From Tuctoria greenei (taxonomy: Eukaryota > Streptophyta > Magnoliopsida > Poales > Poaceae), in assembly GCA_036927565.1 (NCBI GenBank), contig JAYESD010000001.1, positions 272,501,560 through 272,565,559 of the forward strand: DNA of 64,000 nt. The letters are read 5' to 3'. The notes beneath the pieces were generated by a model. That model searched no databases and had not been told where the DNA came from. It saw nothing but the letters and a program-made list of their open reading frames with translations. Of the stretch, positions 45,458 to 56,332 are shown in pieces (the first letter of the stretch is position 1; the number at the start of each line of letters is the position of its first letter). Position numbers and translations under genes: made by a program.

Positions 45458-46615
45458 TTAAGCGTAGAACTTACGGAGGTGCTCAATGTTCCAAGAATTT
45501 GGGAGAGGTGTCCCATCCTCGGTTGCCAAGCAAACGCATCCGGGACGGGATACTTTGATCACTCGGAAGGGTCCCTCACAGTTGGGGGAGAGTTTGTTTA
45601 ACCCTTCTTCGGATTGTATTCTCCGTAACACCAGATCGCCTTCCTCGAGCTGTTGGATGTGTACATGTCGTTGGTGATAGGGCCGAAGAGCTTGGCGGTA
45701 TCGGGCATTCCGAACAACTGCTCGACACCTTCCCTCTTCAAGGAGGTCAAGGTCTTCATGCCGGAGCTGGTCCTGCGTGGCTTCGTCGGAGGTCCGGACC
45801 CGGAGCGACCCCAAGGTGATTTCCGGAGGAAGGACTGCTTCAGCTTTGTACACCAGGAAGAAGGGTGTCTCTCCAGTTGACCGGTTTGGAGTTGTCCTGT
45901 TGGCCCATAGAGTGGGCGGAAGCTCTTCGATCCAGTTGGCTCCATGTTTTTTCAGGTGCTCATATGTGCGTGTCTTGAGTCCTTTCAGGATTTCAGCATT
46001 TGCTCTCTTGGCTTGGCCATTGCTTGCTGGATGAGCTACAAAGGCGTAGCTGACTTGGATGCCGAGGTCTTCACAGTATCCTTGGAAAGCAGAGCTTGTG
46101 AATTGGGTTCCATTATCTGTTATGATTTTGTTCGGGACTCCAAATCTGCATACTATGGACTGCAAGAAGTTGATAGCTGATTGCTTGTTTATTGTCACAA
46201 CTGGAGTTGCTTCCAGCCATTTGGTGAACTTGTCAAAGGCAACATACAGGAACTTGTTACCTCCGACGGCTCTTGGGAAAGGTCCCAAGATGGCCATCCC
46301 CCACACAGCAAAAGGCCATGTAGGAGGTATCATTTGTAGAGGCTGAGCCGGTGTGTGAATTTTCTTTGCATGGAACTGGCATGCTTCGCGTTTCTTCACC
46401 AGCTCAGTTGCATCCTGGAGCGCTGTAGGCAAATAGAAGCCATGCCGGAAGGCTTTACCGACCAGCGTGCGGGAAGACGCGTGGTTCCCACACTCGCCTC
46501 CATGGATTTCTACGAGGAGCTTGCAGCCTTCTTCCCTTGTGATGCACCGCATTAGAACGCCGTTGGCACCGCGCCGGTAGAGATCCCCTTCTACCAACGT
46601 GTATCTTTTAGCCAA
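45458..46615 (-). pseudogene. pol: Element C integrase, uninterrupted but with catalytic residues lost
   Basis: 385 codons: N-terminal zinc-type region (IHGGECGNHASSRTLVGKAF, KKREACQFHAKK), core, and C-terminal domain (LVLRRIQSEEGLNKLSPNCE) to NIEHLRKFYA. The first core Asp is replaced (WGMAILGPFP, where copy B has WGMDISGPFP) and the third acid is replaced (GQAKRANAE, where B has GQAERANVE); the second Asp is kept (ITDNGTQF). An open frame with a dead active site suggests decay without frameshift yet. Confidence 0.9.
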
Positions 46616-47692
46616 TCTGACTATCCGTTCAATGGTACATCATCGTCAGGATGGATATTGTCTTTCAAGTAGCTCCAGATCTCCGAGATCCATGCATCAG
46701 AGCTTGCTTGAGCATTTGAGTCTTGCGTGCCGGGTTGCTCGGAGCTTCCGGCAGCACCTACGACCCTTGATGGCTGCCATGGTAACAGGGCCATCGGGAC
46801 CGCCAGCTTCGGGATGCTGATCTCGCCACCTTCGCTCAGTTCGGCAGGCTGAGCTGTTGGTTTTGACAACCTCCGGACGGAGGTTCATCAGGAGCCGGGG
46901 CTCCGGTTGACGTTTCGTCGAGAGTTTGTCAGCTTTAGCGTTATGGACACGCTGGACATGGTGGAGGTCCAGGACTTCGAAGTCCTTCTGAAGCCTATGG
47001 ACTTCAAGGAGATAAGCAGCTAGTTGAGGATTGTTACAGGAGCATTCACCATTCACCTGTTTGATGATGAGCCTTGAATCTCCTTTGACCAACAGCTGCT
47101 TGACACCATATGATAGTGCCACCTTTAGTCCGTAAATGAGTGCTTCATACTCCGCCATATTGTTGGTCGCCTTGAAGTTAAGGTGGACCATGTATTTTAC
47201 CTTCTCCCTGGTTGGAGCGAGGAGAAGGACTCCAGCTCTGGCCGCCTGCTTTTGCATGGAGCCTTCAAAGTAGAGGGTCCAGTGAGGTTCAGTGAAGACT
47301 AGATCCTTGAGTTCCAGCTTCTGCTCACTAGGGGCCCCAGGGTTTGATGGAGAGGGGGTCCATTCCGCCACAAAGTCTGCCAATGCTTGACTCTTGATCG
47401 CTTATCTTGGGACGAATTCAAGATCGAATTTAGCCAATTCCGCTGCCCACTTTGCAATGTTCTCAGTAGAGTTGGGATTATGCAAGATCGCACGCAGTGG
47501 ATAAGAAGTCACCACTGATATCTTGTGAGCTTGGAAGTAATGGCGAAGCTTCCTGGAGACGATGAGAACTGCGTAAATCAGCTTGTGCACCTCTAGGTAT
47601 CGAGTATTGGCACCATGTAGTACTTCGCTGATGAAGTACACTGGGCGCTGGACTGTCCGGACCTTCCCGGAGGGGCCCGGAACTTCCTCCAC
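46616..47692 (-). pseudogene. pol: Element C RNase H and additional RNase H
   Basis: 47692-47405: RNase H attached to RT (VYFISEVLHGANTRYLEVH, SRKLRHYFQAHKISVVT, KFDLEFVPR), then a stop. 47383-46900: the second, archaeal-type RNase H (W-x-LYFEGSMQKQAARAG, ATNNMAEYEALIYGL, VKGDSRLIIKQVNGE, HNAKADKLS). The first catalytic Asp has become Glu (LYFEGS; B has LYFDNS). A linker of about 250 bp (46870-46620) leads into integrase. Dual RNase H is a recognised mark of Tat elements. Confidence 0.87.
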
Positions 47693-47761
47693 ATCGACCT
47701 GGACCCTCCCGGAGGGGTCCAGGCCTGCTTCGGGGACCTCCAGGTCTTTGCTAGAGGAACC

Positions 47762-48991
47762 CTAAACTTCTACTGGAGCAACCCGGACCCTGGAGGAGTC
47801 CGGATCTTCTGGAATAACTCCTTGTAGATCCAAGTCAGGGGGCTGGCACCCAGACTCACCTTCAGGAACCTCTGGACCCTCCTGGAGGGGTCTAGATTCC
47901 TGAGGTTGGGATGGTTCTGGTCTCTCCACAACCAGGACCATGCTGACAACCTCGTCGGCTGCCGAAAAGTAAAGCAGTATGGGCTCACCAGGGTTTGGAG
48001 CTACCAAGGTTGGTAGAGTGGTGAGGAGCTGCTTTAGCTCCTGAAACGCCTTTCCTGCTTCTTCAGACCATTGGAATGGTCCAAACTTCCTCAATAGCTT
48101 GAATAAGGGTAGCGCCCGTTCTGCCAGTCTTGAGATGAACCGGCTGAGGGCGGCTAGACATCCAGTCAGTTTCTGAACATCCTTGATGTGGGCTGGTGGC
48201 CGCATATCCTCAATGGCTTTAATATTCGCCGGATTTGCCTCTATGACCCGGTGGTTTACTAGGAAACCAAGAAGCTTTACAGAGCTAACCCCGAAGACGC
48301 ACCTGTCTGGGTTAAGCTTCGTGCAAGTGACTCGCAACTTGTCGAAGACAACTTGCAAAGTGTCAAGGAGTGACTCCTTGTCTTTGATCTTTACAACGAT
48401 GTCATCAACATACACTTCCACTACGTCTCTGATGAGCTCCCCAAAGGTTTTGTACATAGCTCGTACAAATGTTGAGGCTGCATTCTTGAGACCAAATGGC
48501 ATCGCAGTATAACAATACAATCCATCTACTCTGATAAAAGAATTATGTTATTCATGTTCCCTAGACATTCTAATTTGATGGTACCCAGAATATGCGTCTA
48601 GGAAACACAGTAATTAACACCCGGAGGTGGAATCCACTATCTGATCTATTCTAGGTAGTGGGAATGGATATTTTGGGCATGCCTTATTTAGTGTTGTGTA
48701 GTCGATACACATCCGAAGCTTCCTGCCGGCCTTGGGTACAACGACTGGGTTAGCCAGCCATTTTGGATGGAAGACTTCTCGGATGAATCTAGCTTCGAGC
48801 AACTTCTTCACTTCTTGTTGTATGAAGTTCTGTCTCTCTACTGATTGCTTCCAAGGCTTCTGATGTACAGGCCGAGCGTCAGGATAGATCTTCAGATTAT
48901 GCTCGATCTTCCCTAGGGATCCCAGGCATTTGTGACGGTTGCCAGGAAACACGTCATTGTTAGCCCGGAGGAAAGTGATGAGCGCGAGTTC
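47762..48991 (-). pseudogene. pol: Element C reverse transcriptase
   Basis: 48952-48614: IEHNLKIYPDARPVHQKP, QQEVKKLLEARFIREV, WLANPVVVPKAGRKLRMCIDY, KACPKYPFPLPRIDQIVDS, then TAA, then LLCFLDAYSGYHQI in the same frame; 48520-47762: YCYTAMPFGLKNAAST, catalytic VYVDDIVVK, LGFLVNHRVIEANP, LTGCLAALSRFIS, and an acidic Pro-rich linker. Stops are in frame; there is no frameshift between PR and RT. The TAG between protease and RT at about 48992 is also found in element B. Confidence 0.9.
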
Positions 48992-49786
48992 CTATTTGTC
49001 ATTCAGACCTCCCGATATACGGGTAGTTTGAGCGGCATCAGTACCCATTTGGACGACTTTGACGGGGATGTCGGTGTCGTCGCTTGGTTGCATGCGAGGT
49101 GCAGAGGTTGAGCCTCGTTGACAAATGCTCCAGGGTTTCAGAGCCTGTTCCTGCCTGGACTCTTCCTCCTGCACTGTAGGAAGCACATGAAGTTCTTCCA
49201 GAGTAGTCACTCCGGCAGTGCAGTCTCCGCGGATTTGGAGAACACCAGCAGGTGTTGGCATCTTCAACACAAGGTAGCCATAATGAGCAGCAGCCATGAA
49301 CTTGTACAAGGCGGGCTTGCCCAGAATGGCGTTTAAAGGTAAGTTGATCTGAGCAACGTCAAAGATCAATTTCTTAGTGCGATAATTCTCCTGAGTCCCG
49401 AAGGTCACTGGGAGAGTAATGGCACCGAGTGGGGTTATGGCCCCCGGACCTACTTCGGAGAAAGGTCGGGAGGGGCGAAGGTCCGAAGGTCAGAGCTGAA
49501 GCTTGACGAAAGCTTCAAAGCTTATGAGGTTCAGTCCTGAACCTCCGTCCACCATTACATGGTGGAGTTGAATGTTATTGATGGTCGGAGATACCATCAA
49601 AGGTAGTTGACTAGCTCCGATCATGTTCCGCAGGCAGTCCGAAGCATCAAAAGTGATGGTGGTGTCCATCCACTTCCGATGAGGCTCCGCCCTGGCTGTA
49701 GGAGCTACTAAAGTTGTGTCCCGCCGCATGGTCTTGAGGACACAACGGAAGGTGATGTCCCACGAACCACCAAAGATGGTGTTCAT
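48992..49786 (-). pseudogene. Element C aspartic protease
   Basis: DASDCLRNMIGASQLPLMV precedes the active site HVMVDGGSGLNLISF; after an in-frame stop at about 49490-49492 the reading continues in frame with TFGTQENYRTKKLIFDVAQ, FNAILGKPALYKF-like motif (LNAILGKPALYKFM) and VLQIRGDC. It ends RISGGLNDK followed by TAG. Confidence 0.82.
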
Positions 49787-49867
49787 GGTCTTCCGACGCT
49801 CATTGTCGAAGACGTCGGAGTCGTTGTCGATGTTGGTGTAAACAGTCTTCAGGACCTTTTTAGGGTC

Positions 49868-51409
49868 CTAAAAGCCAAACTCCTCTTCAGTCGGAGCTTC
49901 ATCGACTTTCTGTTTTCCTTCCCTCTGACGGAAAGGAACTTCTTCCCGGCGCTTGTTGTAGCGCTCGGCAAGGTTTTGGACTTCCCGGTAGTCTTCCAAG
50001 TTGTGGTTATTCGACTTGTGAATAGGACACCACACTTTGGAGTTGCCACTTTCTTCAGAGGATGGCCGAGGTCGTTTCTCGGGGCATGGCCCCCGGCCAC
50101 CCGGAGCTGCAGCAGCTGCAGCAGTAGGTGTGCCGGTCGACAGCTTCTTCTTTCCATTGGACTTTTTCTTCTTTTTGCCACTCCCGGAGGTAGTGGCTTC
50201 GCCTTTGGAGGATTTTTTACCATCCTCCGAAGGTAGTTTGGAGTGCATTTCACGGCCCTCTGCAGCTTTGGCACACTTGTCTGCCAAGCTGAAGAGCTCC
50301 GTGACGCTGGTGATCTCCTTGATCGCCAGCTTCTCCAGTATCTTCTTATCTCGTACGCCCTGTCTAAATGTCACGATAACAGAGGCGCTAGAGATAGAAG
50401 GAATAGTGTTTCGTACCTGGGAGAACCCCTGGATGAATGAGCGCAGGGATTCTCCCCCCTTCTGCACGACTGCAAAAAGGTCCAGTTCGATGCCTGGTCG
50501 GGTGTATGAACTCCCGAAATTGGTGGTGAAATGTTGGCACAATTCCTCCCAACTATTGATGGAGTTGTGAGGGAGGCTCATGAACCAGGACCTGGCGGTC
50601 CCACTCAAGGCCATTGGAAAGTAGTTGGCCATTACGGCCTCATTACCTCCGGCCGCAAGGATTGCGGTGGAGTAAATCTGGAGAAACTCAGCGGGATTAA
50701 CAGTCCCATCAAATTTCTCCGGCAGATGAGGTCGGAACGTTTGTGGCCATCTGACCATGCGTAGGTGCATGGCCAGGGCAGAACAGTCTCCTCCTACTCC
50801 CTCAAGAGCAGGACTGTCTCGAGCCTCTCGCCTTTCGCGAGCATGCTCAATATGGACACGACCATCCTGTTGACTGTAACGGCGATCAAGCTCCGCCCGG
50901 AGGTCATGAGTTGAAAGCCGGATTACCGTATGAGTGCGTTGTGCCCCGGAAGGTAGCGATGTAACTTGCTGAGATGCATCACGCCTTCTATTTTGGGAAG
51001 CATGTGGACCAAGTCTGCCTGACACAGTCCGTCGCTGCGATGGGGCCCGCCTCGAAGGGGGAGGACCTTGATTGTTGATGCGGTCGGCTGTTGCTGCAAC
51101 CAGATGTTCCACGTCAGCCCTCCACTGCTCCATTGCACCCTGGGATGCACCTGGAGGTGGTGGACATTGAAGGAGAGCACGCACTGCATGGAGCGCGTGT
51201 TCAGGGTTGTTGTTATTCGCCGATTCGGTGACTGACGCCGATGCACTGTCTCGCTGCCCAACTTGATTTGTTGGTGCGGGCGGTGGCGGTGGAGGCATGA
51301 CTCCTGCTGGAGCTGTGGCACCTGCTGGTTGCTGCATGTTGGAGGGATTGCTCCTAGCGGGTTGAACAGCAGGATTGCCGTTGGATGATCCAGCAGCTGA
51401 GTTCACCAT
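49868..51409 (-). pseudogene. gag: Element C gag (Tat type), large open frame
   Basis: Start chosen at ATG 51409 (MVNSAAGSSNG), matching the start of B's gag (MVKSVAVSSNG at 59072); the open frame extends to 51460 only because a deletion fused it to LTR sequence. About 513 codons: Pro/Ala/Gln-rich start (APAGVMPPPPPPAP), ALAMHLRMVRWPQTFRPHLPE, capsid core (ANYFPMALSGTARSWFMSLP, SWEELCQHFTTNF, SFIQGFSQVRNTIPS), a Lys/Ser-rich segment, then a Tat-type knuckle VWCPIHKSNNHNLEDYREV in which the last expected Cys is Tyr. Packages element RNA; here probably defective. Confidence 0.88.
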
Positions 51410-51431
51410 CCTTGAAATCTCGGGCGCTGTT

Positions 51432-51718
51432 GGATAGGTAGGTCCAGTGCTGTTGGACATGTGTCAGTACCGGAGCTTCCATCCGTCTGGGGTTAGGTTC
51501 GGGGGTGCTATATTGGTATTCTGTCCAGAGCTTTCCCATGTGTGGGCGATAGTTCCGATGTTATGATACACGTGGCGGCCCTAGGACTAACCATGTCAGG
51601 GAAGCAGGTCCGGTTACGCCTGACATGTGGGGCCTTCGGAGGTCTTCATATATGGTAGATGGAGTTTCCTTGTGATCTTTGCAATTCCAAGGGTTATCCG
51701 GTACGTAGGGTACCGACA
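51432..51718 (-). repeat. Truncated 5' LTR of element C
   Basis: Matches the last ~275 bp of 39306-40188 (from GGTAGGTCC.GTGCTGTTGGAC to ACCGACA). The first ~600 bp of the LTR, the PBS and the leader are missing; the deletion joins LTR sequence a few bases before the gag ATG. Confidence 0.88.
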
Positions 51719-51723
51719 GTTAA
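51719..51723. repeat. Target-site duplication of element C, right copy
   Basis: GTTAA after the LTR end CCGACA, identical to 39301-39305. Confidence 0.92.
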
Positions 51724-52149
51724 GTTTGTGAGATCATTACTTGCTTAAATTGAAAATTACATTTGATCTCTAGCATGGCTTACACTACTTTATGTATCTC
51801 ATTTATGTGATAGTGTATGTTACTTGACAGTATGACTTGGATGAGCTTTGTTTTATATGTATATGTTATAATATGCTCATAACAATTAAAATTTCTCTTT
51901 TCAACCTTGCTGAATACATTGTCAAAGGGGGAGAGATAATATGGTGAATTTTTATATAAGTATGCAAGGGGGAGAAATTTATTACACATTGCACATATTC
52001 ACAATTGTTTTTGGCACGATTCTTCTCAGGGGGAGAATCTCTTTTCTCATTTTATTTCTGTTTTACAAAAGGGGAGAAATTGTTTTCAATACTTTTAATG
52101 TGAATAAGCCAATGTTCGGATCTTAAGTGGTGTTGCCAATGCATTCATC
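51724..52149 (+). other. Copia 3' untranslated region, right part, with repeated polypurine tracts
   Basis: Continuation of 38721-39300. Four extra PPT-like motifs precede the true one: AAAGGGGGAGAGAT (51924), CAAGGGGGAGAAA (51965), CAGGGGGAGAAT (52027) and AAAAGGGGAGAAAT (52067). No ORF. Repeated PPTs are known from SIRE-type copia elements. Confidence 0.75.
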
Positions 52150-52160
52150 AAGGGGGAGAT
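52150..52160 (+). promoter_or_regulatory. Polypurine tract of copia element F
   Basis: AAGGGGGAGAT directly before the 3' LTR start TGTGAGACC. Confidence 0.88.
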
Positions 52161-54002
52161 TGTGAGACCTATGTGTGCTGGATACATTGGCTTGTAGTCA
52201 ATACATTGGTTTTGATGATAAAAGTTCTGAAATTCTGCTAAAACACCTTTTTAGCAATGTCTGACTCTAGCTCCGAGCTTCTGCAAGGTCCGACAATAGG
52301 TCCGACTTGCTTTGTCAAAGTCCGACATGTTTCTGGGTAGCTCCGGTGAGCTTTGTCTTTAGCTCCGACATGTCTTTGATAGCTCTGGCATGTCTTTGTT
52401 AAGCTCCGATATGTTTTGATAGGTCCGACTTATGTTGGTTAGCTCTGACATATTTTTCTAGCTCTGGCTTTTGGGTTGACTAGTTCTGACTAGCTTTGGC
52501 AAGCTCTGATGCTAGGTTGTACTAGCTTTGGTAAGCTCCAGCGCTATGTTGTACTAGCTTTGGTAAGCTCCGACTCAAGCTCCGGTTAGATTTGGCAAGG
52601 TTCGGAGCTTGATCGCAATGTTCCTGCTTTTACTGTGAATTGTCTCAAACTTGCTTTACATTGTTGAAAAGATAGCTTAGTATACATTTGCTATGTTTTT
52701 GATGCATTTTGGTTGATATGGATGATATCATTTTGCTATGGTTTGCAACATGCTTATGTGAGGTGCTCACGTAAGATGTTGTAGTTTCGGAACTAACGTG
52801 AGTCAAGTCGAGGACTTGTGCTCGAAAGTATTGGTTGTTTATTCATGTGCAGGTGTTGCTTGAGCTCAAGACATGGCTGGTGATGGTATCCATTGAACTA
52901 GTCTTAGAGAGAAGATGAGGTTCAACAACCAAGTTCGTGAGGAATTGTGGTTGAGTTGATCGGGAGGTTGCGCAACATGTTTGAATCAAGAACAATGCAT
53001 ATGTAGGTATCGTGGACGTTGTTGGAAGATGTTTGCATGTATGTAAATAGTGCATGGACGTGGCTACATGGTTCCGAGGCGTGATGAAGACATGTGGATG
53101 TAAAGAATTGGTCGGAAAGGTCCAACTGACTAGGTTATGGACTCAAGTTGCGGGTGAGTCGTGTTTGACTCAAATATAGAAAGATTTGAGTTGGTTATGA
53201 TAGGATTTCGTGTGGGTCACGAATTTGAGTTGTTTTAGGAATGTGGAATACGTTCATAAGGTGTTTGGAAGTCTTAGGATTGCTTCTATCTGCGTATAGA
53301 AGAGTCTTGAGCAGGTATGGAAAGTTTCAATTTGTGAACTGAGTAGGATTAGAGTCCTGATTTGAGTTGAGTTGGCTTTTGGGCTAGTTATATAAGCACG
53401 GGAGACTAGAGATCGTGGTAGAAGACTTTTGGGTTATTCCTCTTGTGTTCTATTGAATAAAATTCATAGTTGAAAGGAACTTTTGTGCCTTGTTCGTCCG
53501 ACTTGTTCTAGACAAGTTTTTCTCGTCGAGTTTCTGCACAGCACTACCTTGTTTCGGTGGTTTTATCATAACTCGAGTTTTACAGATCCAATTGACGTGA
53601 TCCTTTTTGGGTTGTCTTCACAACTTGATTATATATCATCTATCAAAATTTCACGGTCATTGGATTTGTGGTTTCTGATCTACACGAGTTTCTTTACAGC
53701 ATTCCAAAACTGTTTTTCTCGGGTAGGACAGATTGACCTTTGTTCGATCTTTCAATCGTAACTTGAGTTTCTCTTGACAGATTTGAGTGATTCTTATTTT
53801 GTCATCTTCGTGATTTGATTCTCTCTATATTTATCACTTTTGTCATGGTGAAACACATTTAGATTAGTCTCACACACGATTTCTTTAACAGATCATTTTT
53901 CTGCTGAAGGGGTTGGGATTTAATTGTTTTCGCTGCGTAAGATTTTTTAAATCTACCATTCACCCCCCTCTGGTAGCTTTTCACGTGCACTTTGATCCTA
54001 CA
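52161..54002 (+). repeat. 3' LTR of copia element F
   Basis: 1842 bp from TGTGAGACC to GATCCTACA. It pairs with the truncated LTR at 30339-31394 by subfamily features. Contains TTATATAAGC at about 53389-53398 and AATAAA about 60 bp later. Element B resumes directly after it. Confidence 0.9.
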
Positions 54003-54007
54003 CCATG
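54003..54007. repeat. Target-site duplication of copia element F, right copy
   Basis: CCATG, paired with TCATG at 30334-30338 (one mismatch). Confidence 0.65.
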
Positions 54008-55027
54008 CGGATAACCTCCGTATTGCTGAAATATAAAGTAGCAGAGGCTTACCAGGTTCCAAAGCTACCAGAATTGATAGTGTGGTGAGGAGCTGCTTGA
54101 GCTCTTGGAACGCCTTTTCTACTTCTTCGGACCATTGGAGTGGTCCGGACTTCCTCAATAGCTTGAAGAAGGGAAGTGCCCGCTCCGCCAGTCTTGAAAT
54201 GAACCAGCTGAGCGCAGTTAGACACCCAGTTAGCTTCTGGACTTCTTTGACATGGGCTACGGACCGCATCTCTTCAAATACCTTGATTTTGGCTGATTTG
54301 CCTCAATTCCTCGGTGAGTCACCAAGAAACCGAGGAGCTTTCCGGAGTTAACCCCGAAGACACACTTGTTCGAGTTGAGCTTTGTGCGTGTCATGCGCAA
54401 CTTGTCAAAGACAGCTTGCAGATTTTCAAGGAGTGACTCCTTATTTTTCACCTTGATGACGATGTCATCGACGTAGACCTCCACCAAGTCCCTATAAGCT
54501 CTCCAAATGTTTTGTGCATGGCTCGCACAAACGTTGAAGCAGCATTTTTGAGACCAAAAGGCATAGCAGTGTAACAATATAACCCATCTACTGTAATAAA
54601 GGCAGTATGCTCCTCATCTTCCCTAGGCATTTGTATTTGATGTTATCCAGAATATGCATCTAGGAAACACAGTAACTCAAACTCAGAGGTAGAATCCACT
54701 ATCTGATCTATTCTAGGAAGTGGAAATGGGTCTTTTGGGCATGCCTTATTCAAGGTGGTGTAGTTGATGCACATCCAAAGCTTTCTGCCGGTCTTTGGTA
54801 CAACAACTGGGTTTGCGAGCCACCGTGCATGGTGAACCTCTCGGATGAAACAGCATCGAGTAGCTTCTTGATTTATTATCTGATGAAGTTCTTCCACTCG
54901 AAGGATTGCTTTTGGGGCTTCTGATGTACTGGTCATGCATCGGGTAAATCTTTAGGTTGTGCTCGATCACCTCCCTAGGAATCCTATGCATCTGTGACGG
55001 TTGCCATGCAAACACATCAACATTCAC
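54003..55027 (-). pseudogene. pol: Element B reverse transcriptase, right part
   Basis: Motifs on the minus strand: EVIEHNLKIYP, VVVPKTGRKLWMCINY, KACPKDPFPLPRIDQIVDS, ELLCFLDAYSG then a stop, YCYTAMPFGLKNAASTFV, VYVDDIVIK, LGFLVTHRGIEAN, VQKLTGCLTALSWFIS. Several frame changes (near 54850, 54510 and 54290). The reading continues at 30338 on the far side of the copia complex. Confidence 0.85.
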
Positions 55028-55054
55028 CCAGAGGAAAGTGACGAGCGCGAGTTC

Positions 55055-55795
55055 CTATTTTACGTCTAGACCTCCCGATATACGGGTGGTCTGGGCAGCA
55101 TCGGAACCTATCTGAACGACTTTGATGGGGATGTCGATGTCTCCGCTTGGTTGCACGCGAGGTGCAAAAGTTGAGCCATGTTGACGTGAGCTCGAAGGTT
55201 GTTGAGCTGGTCGCTCCTTGTCGGATTCTTCTTCCTGCGCTGTTGCAAGCGCGTGAAGTTCCTCCAGCATAGTGACCCTAGCAGTGCGATCCCCACAGAT
55301 CTGGAGGACGCCTGAAGGATTTGACATCTTCAACACCAGGTAACTATAATGAGCTACAGCCATGAACCTATACAGGGTTGGCCTACCTAGGATGGCGTTG
55401 AAGGGAAGGCTGATGTGTGCCACATCAAATACTAACTTCTCGGACCTATAGTTATCCCTAGTCCCGAAGGTCACCGGGAGTATAATTGATTCGAGAGGAG
55501 TGATAGCTCCCGGGCCTACTCTGGAGAAAGGACGTGAGGGCCTAAGGTCCGATAGGATGAGATGGAGCTTTGTGAAAGCAGCAAAGCTGAGGAGGTTGAG
55601 CGCCGCACCTCCATCCACGAGGACATGATAGAGCTGGATGTTGTTGATGGTAGGATAAACTATCAAGGGTAACTGACTAGCTCTGGTCATGTTCTTCGGG
55701 CAATCAGAAGAATCGAAGGTGATGGCGGTGTCCATCCACTTTCGATGAGGTTCTGCCTTAGCGGTGGGAGCTATGACAGCCATCTCGCGACGCAT
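55055..55795 (-). pseudogene. Element B aspartic protease
   Basis: 246 open codons: SSDCPKNMTRASQLPLIV, active-site region YHVLVDGGAALNLLSF (Ala where C has Ser after DGG), ILPVTFGTRDNYRSEKLVF, NAILGRPTLYRFMAV, VLQICGDRTAR, ending RISGGLDVK plus TAG. The TAG is at the same place as in element C. Confidence 0.83.
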
Positions 55796-55829
55796 CGTCT
55801 TTAGGATATGTCGGGAGGTAATATCCCAG

Positions 55830-56332
55830 GATCCTCAATATATCATATGGAGAGTCTTCTGACGTTCATAGTTAGAGATATCTGAGTCGTGGTCCATAGT
55901 GTTGTAGATGGCCTTCAAGGACTTCTTGGCATCTTGGAAGCCAAGCTCATGTTCAGGCAAATCTTCCCTGACCTTTTGTTTCCCCTCCCGTTGACGGTAT
56001 GGGGCTTCTTCTTGGCGCTTATTGCTGCGTTCAATAAGTCATTGGACCTCACGACAGTCTTCGAGGTTATGGGTGTTTGTCTTGTGTATCAGACGCCACA
56101 TCTTTTCCCGCCACCTTCCACAGTCGATGGTCAGGGTCATTTTTCGGGGCATGGCCCCCGACCACCAGGAGCTGCAGCTGCAGCAGCAGTAGTAGGTGTG
56201 CCGACCAATGGCTTTTTCATGCCGTCCGACTTTTTCTTCTTCTTCTTTCCACTGCCTGAGGCAGTAACTTAAGCTTTAGAGGAGGATTTACCAATCTCCG
56301 CAGATGGTTTGGAGTGCATCTCCCTACCCTCT
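55830..56332 (-). pseudogene. gag: Element B gag, C-terminal part
   Basis: Matches the end of C's gag: the Lys/Ser-rich segment, Ala-rich run (GAAAAAVV-like reading near 56160-56210) and knuckle region. Frames are broken. It is separated from the rest of gag by solo LTR I. Confidence 0.72.
56328..56332. repeat. Target-site duplication of solo LTR I, left copy
   Basis: CCTCT, repeated exactly at 57948-57952. Confidence 0.92.

Larger units (their letters stand above)
39306..51718 (-). mobile_element. Element C: Tat-type (Grande/RIRE2-like) gypsy element with antisense gene
   Basis: 12.4 kb, minus strand, with perfect TSD GTTAA. Order on the element strand: truncated 5' LTR 51718-51432, gag 51409-49868, protease 49786-48992, RT 48952-47762, RNase H and second RNase H 47692-46697, integrase 46615-45458, spacer, plus-strand antisense gene 40726-44296, PPT 40189-40210, full 3' LTR 39306-40188. 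The PBS and about 600 bp of the 5' LTR are deleted, so it cannot replicate by itself. It is the most complete Tat-type copy here and serves as the key to A and B. Confidence 0.93.
31395..54002 (+). mobile_element. Element H/F: chimeric SIRE/Maximus-like copia element, interrupted by element C
   Basis: Plus-strand element: 5' LTR 31395-33205, PBS 33207, gag 33268-35241, pol 35297-38720, 3' UTR 38721-39305 and 51724-52160 (split by element C), 3' LTR 52161-54002. Copia order (protease-integrase-RT-RNase H) is clear. The 5' LTR resembles that of element G (61410-63223) and differs in subfamily from the 3' LTR, which matches the truncated LTR at 30339. The simplest reading is insertion of H in the 5' LTR of F, then recombination that fused H's left part to F's right part. 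Multiple stops make it inactive. Confidence 0.8.
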
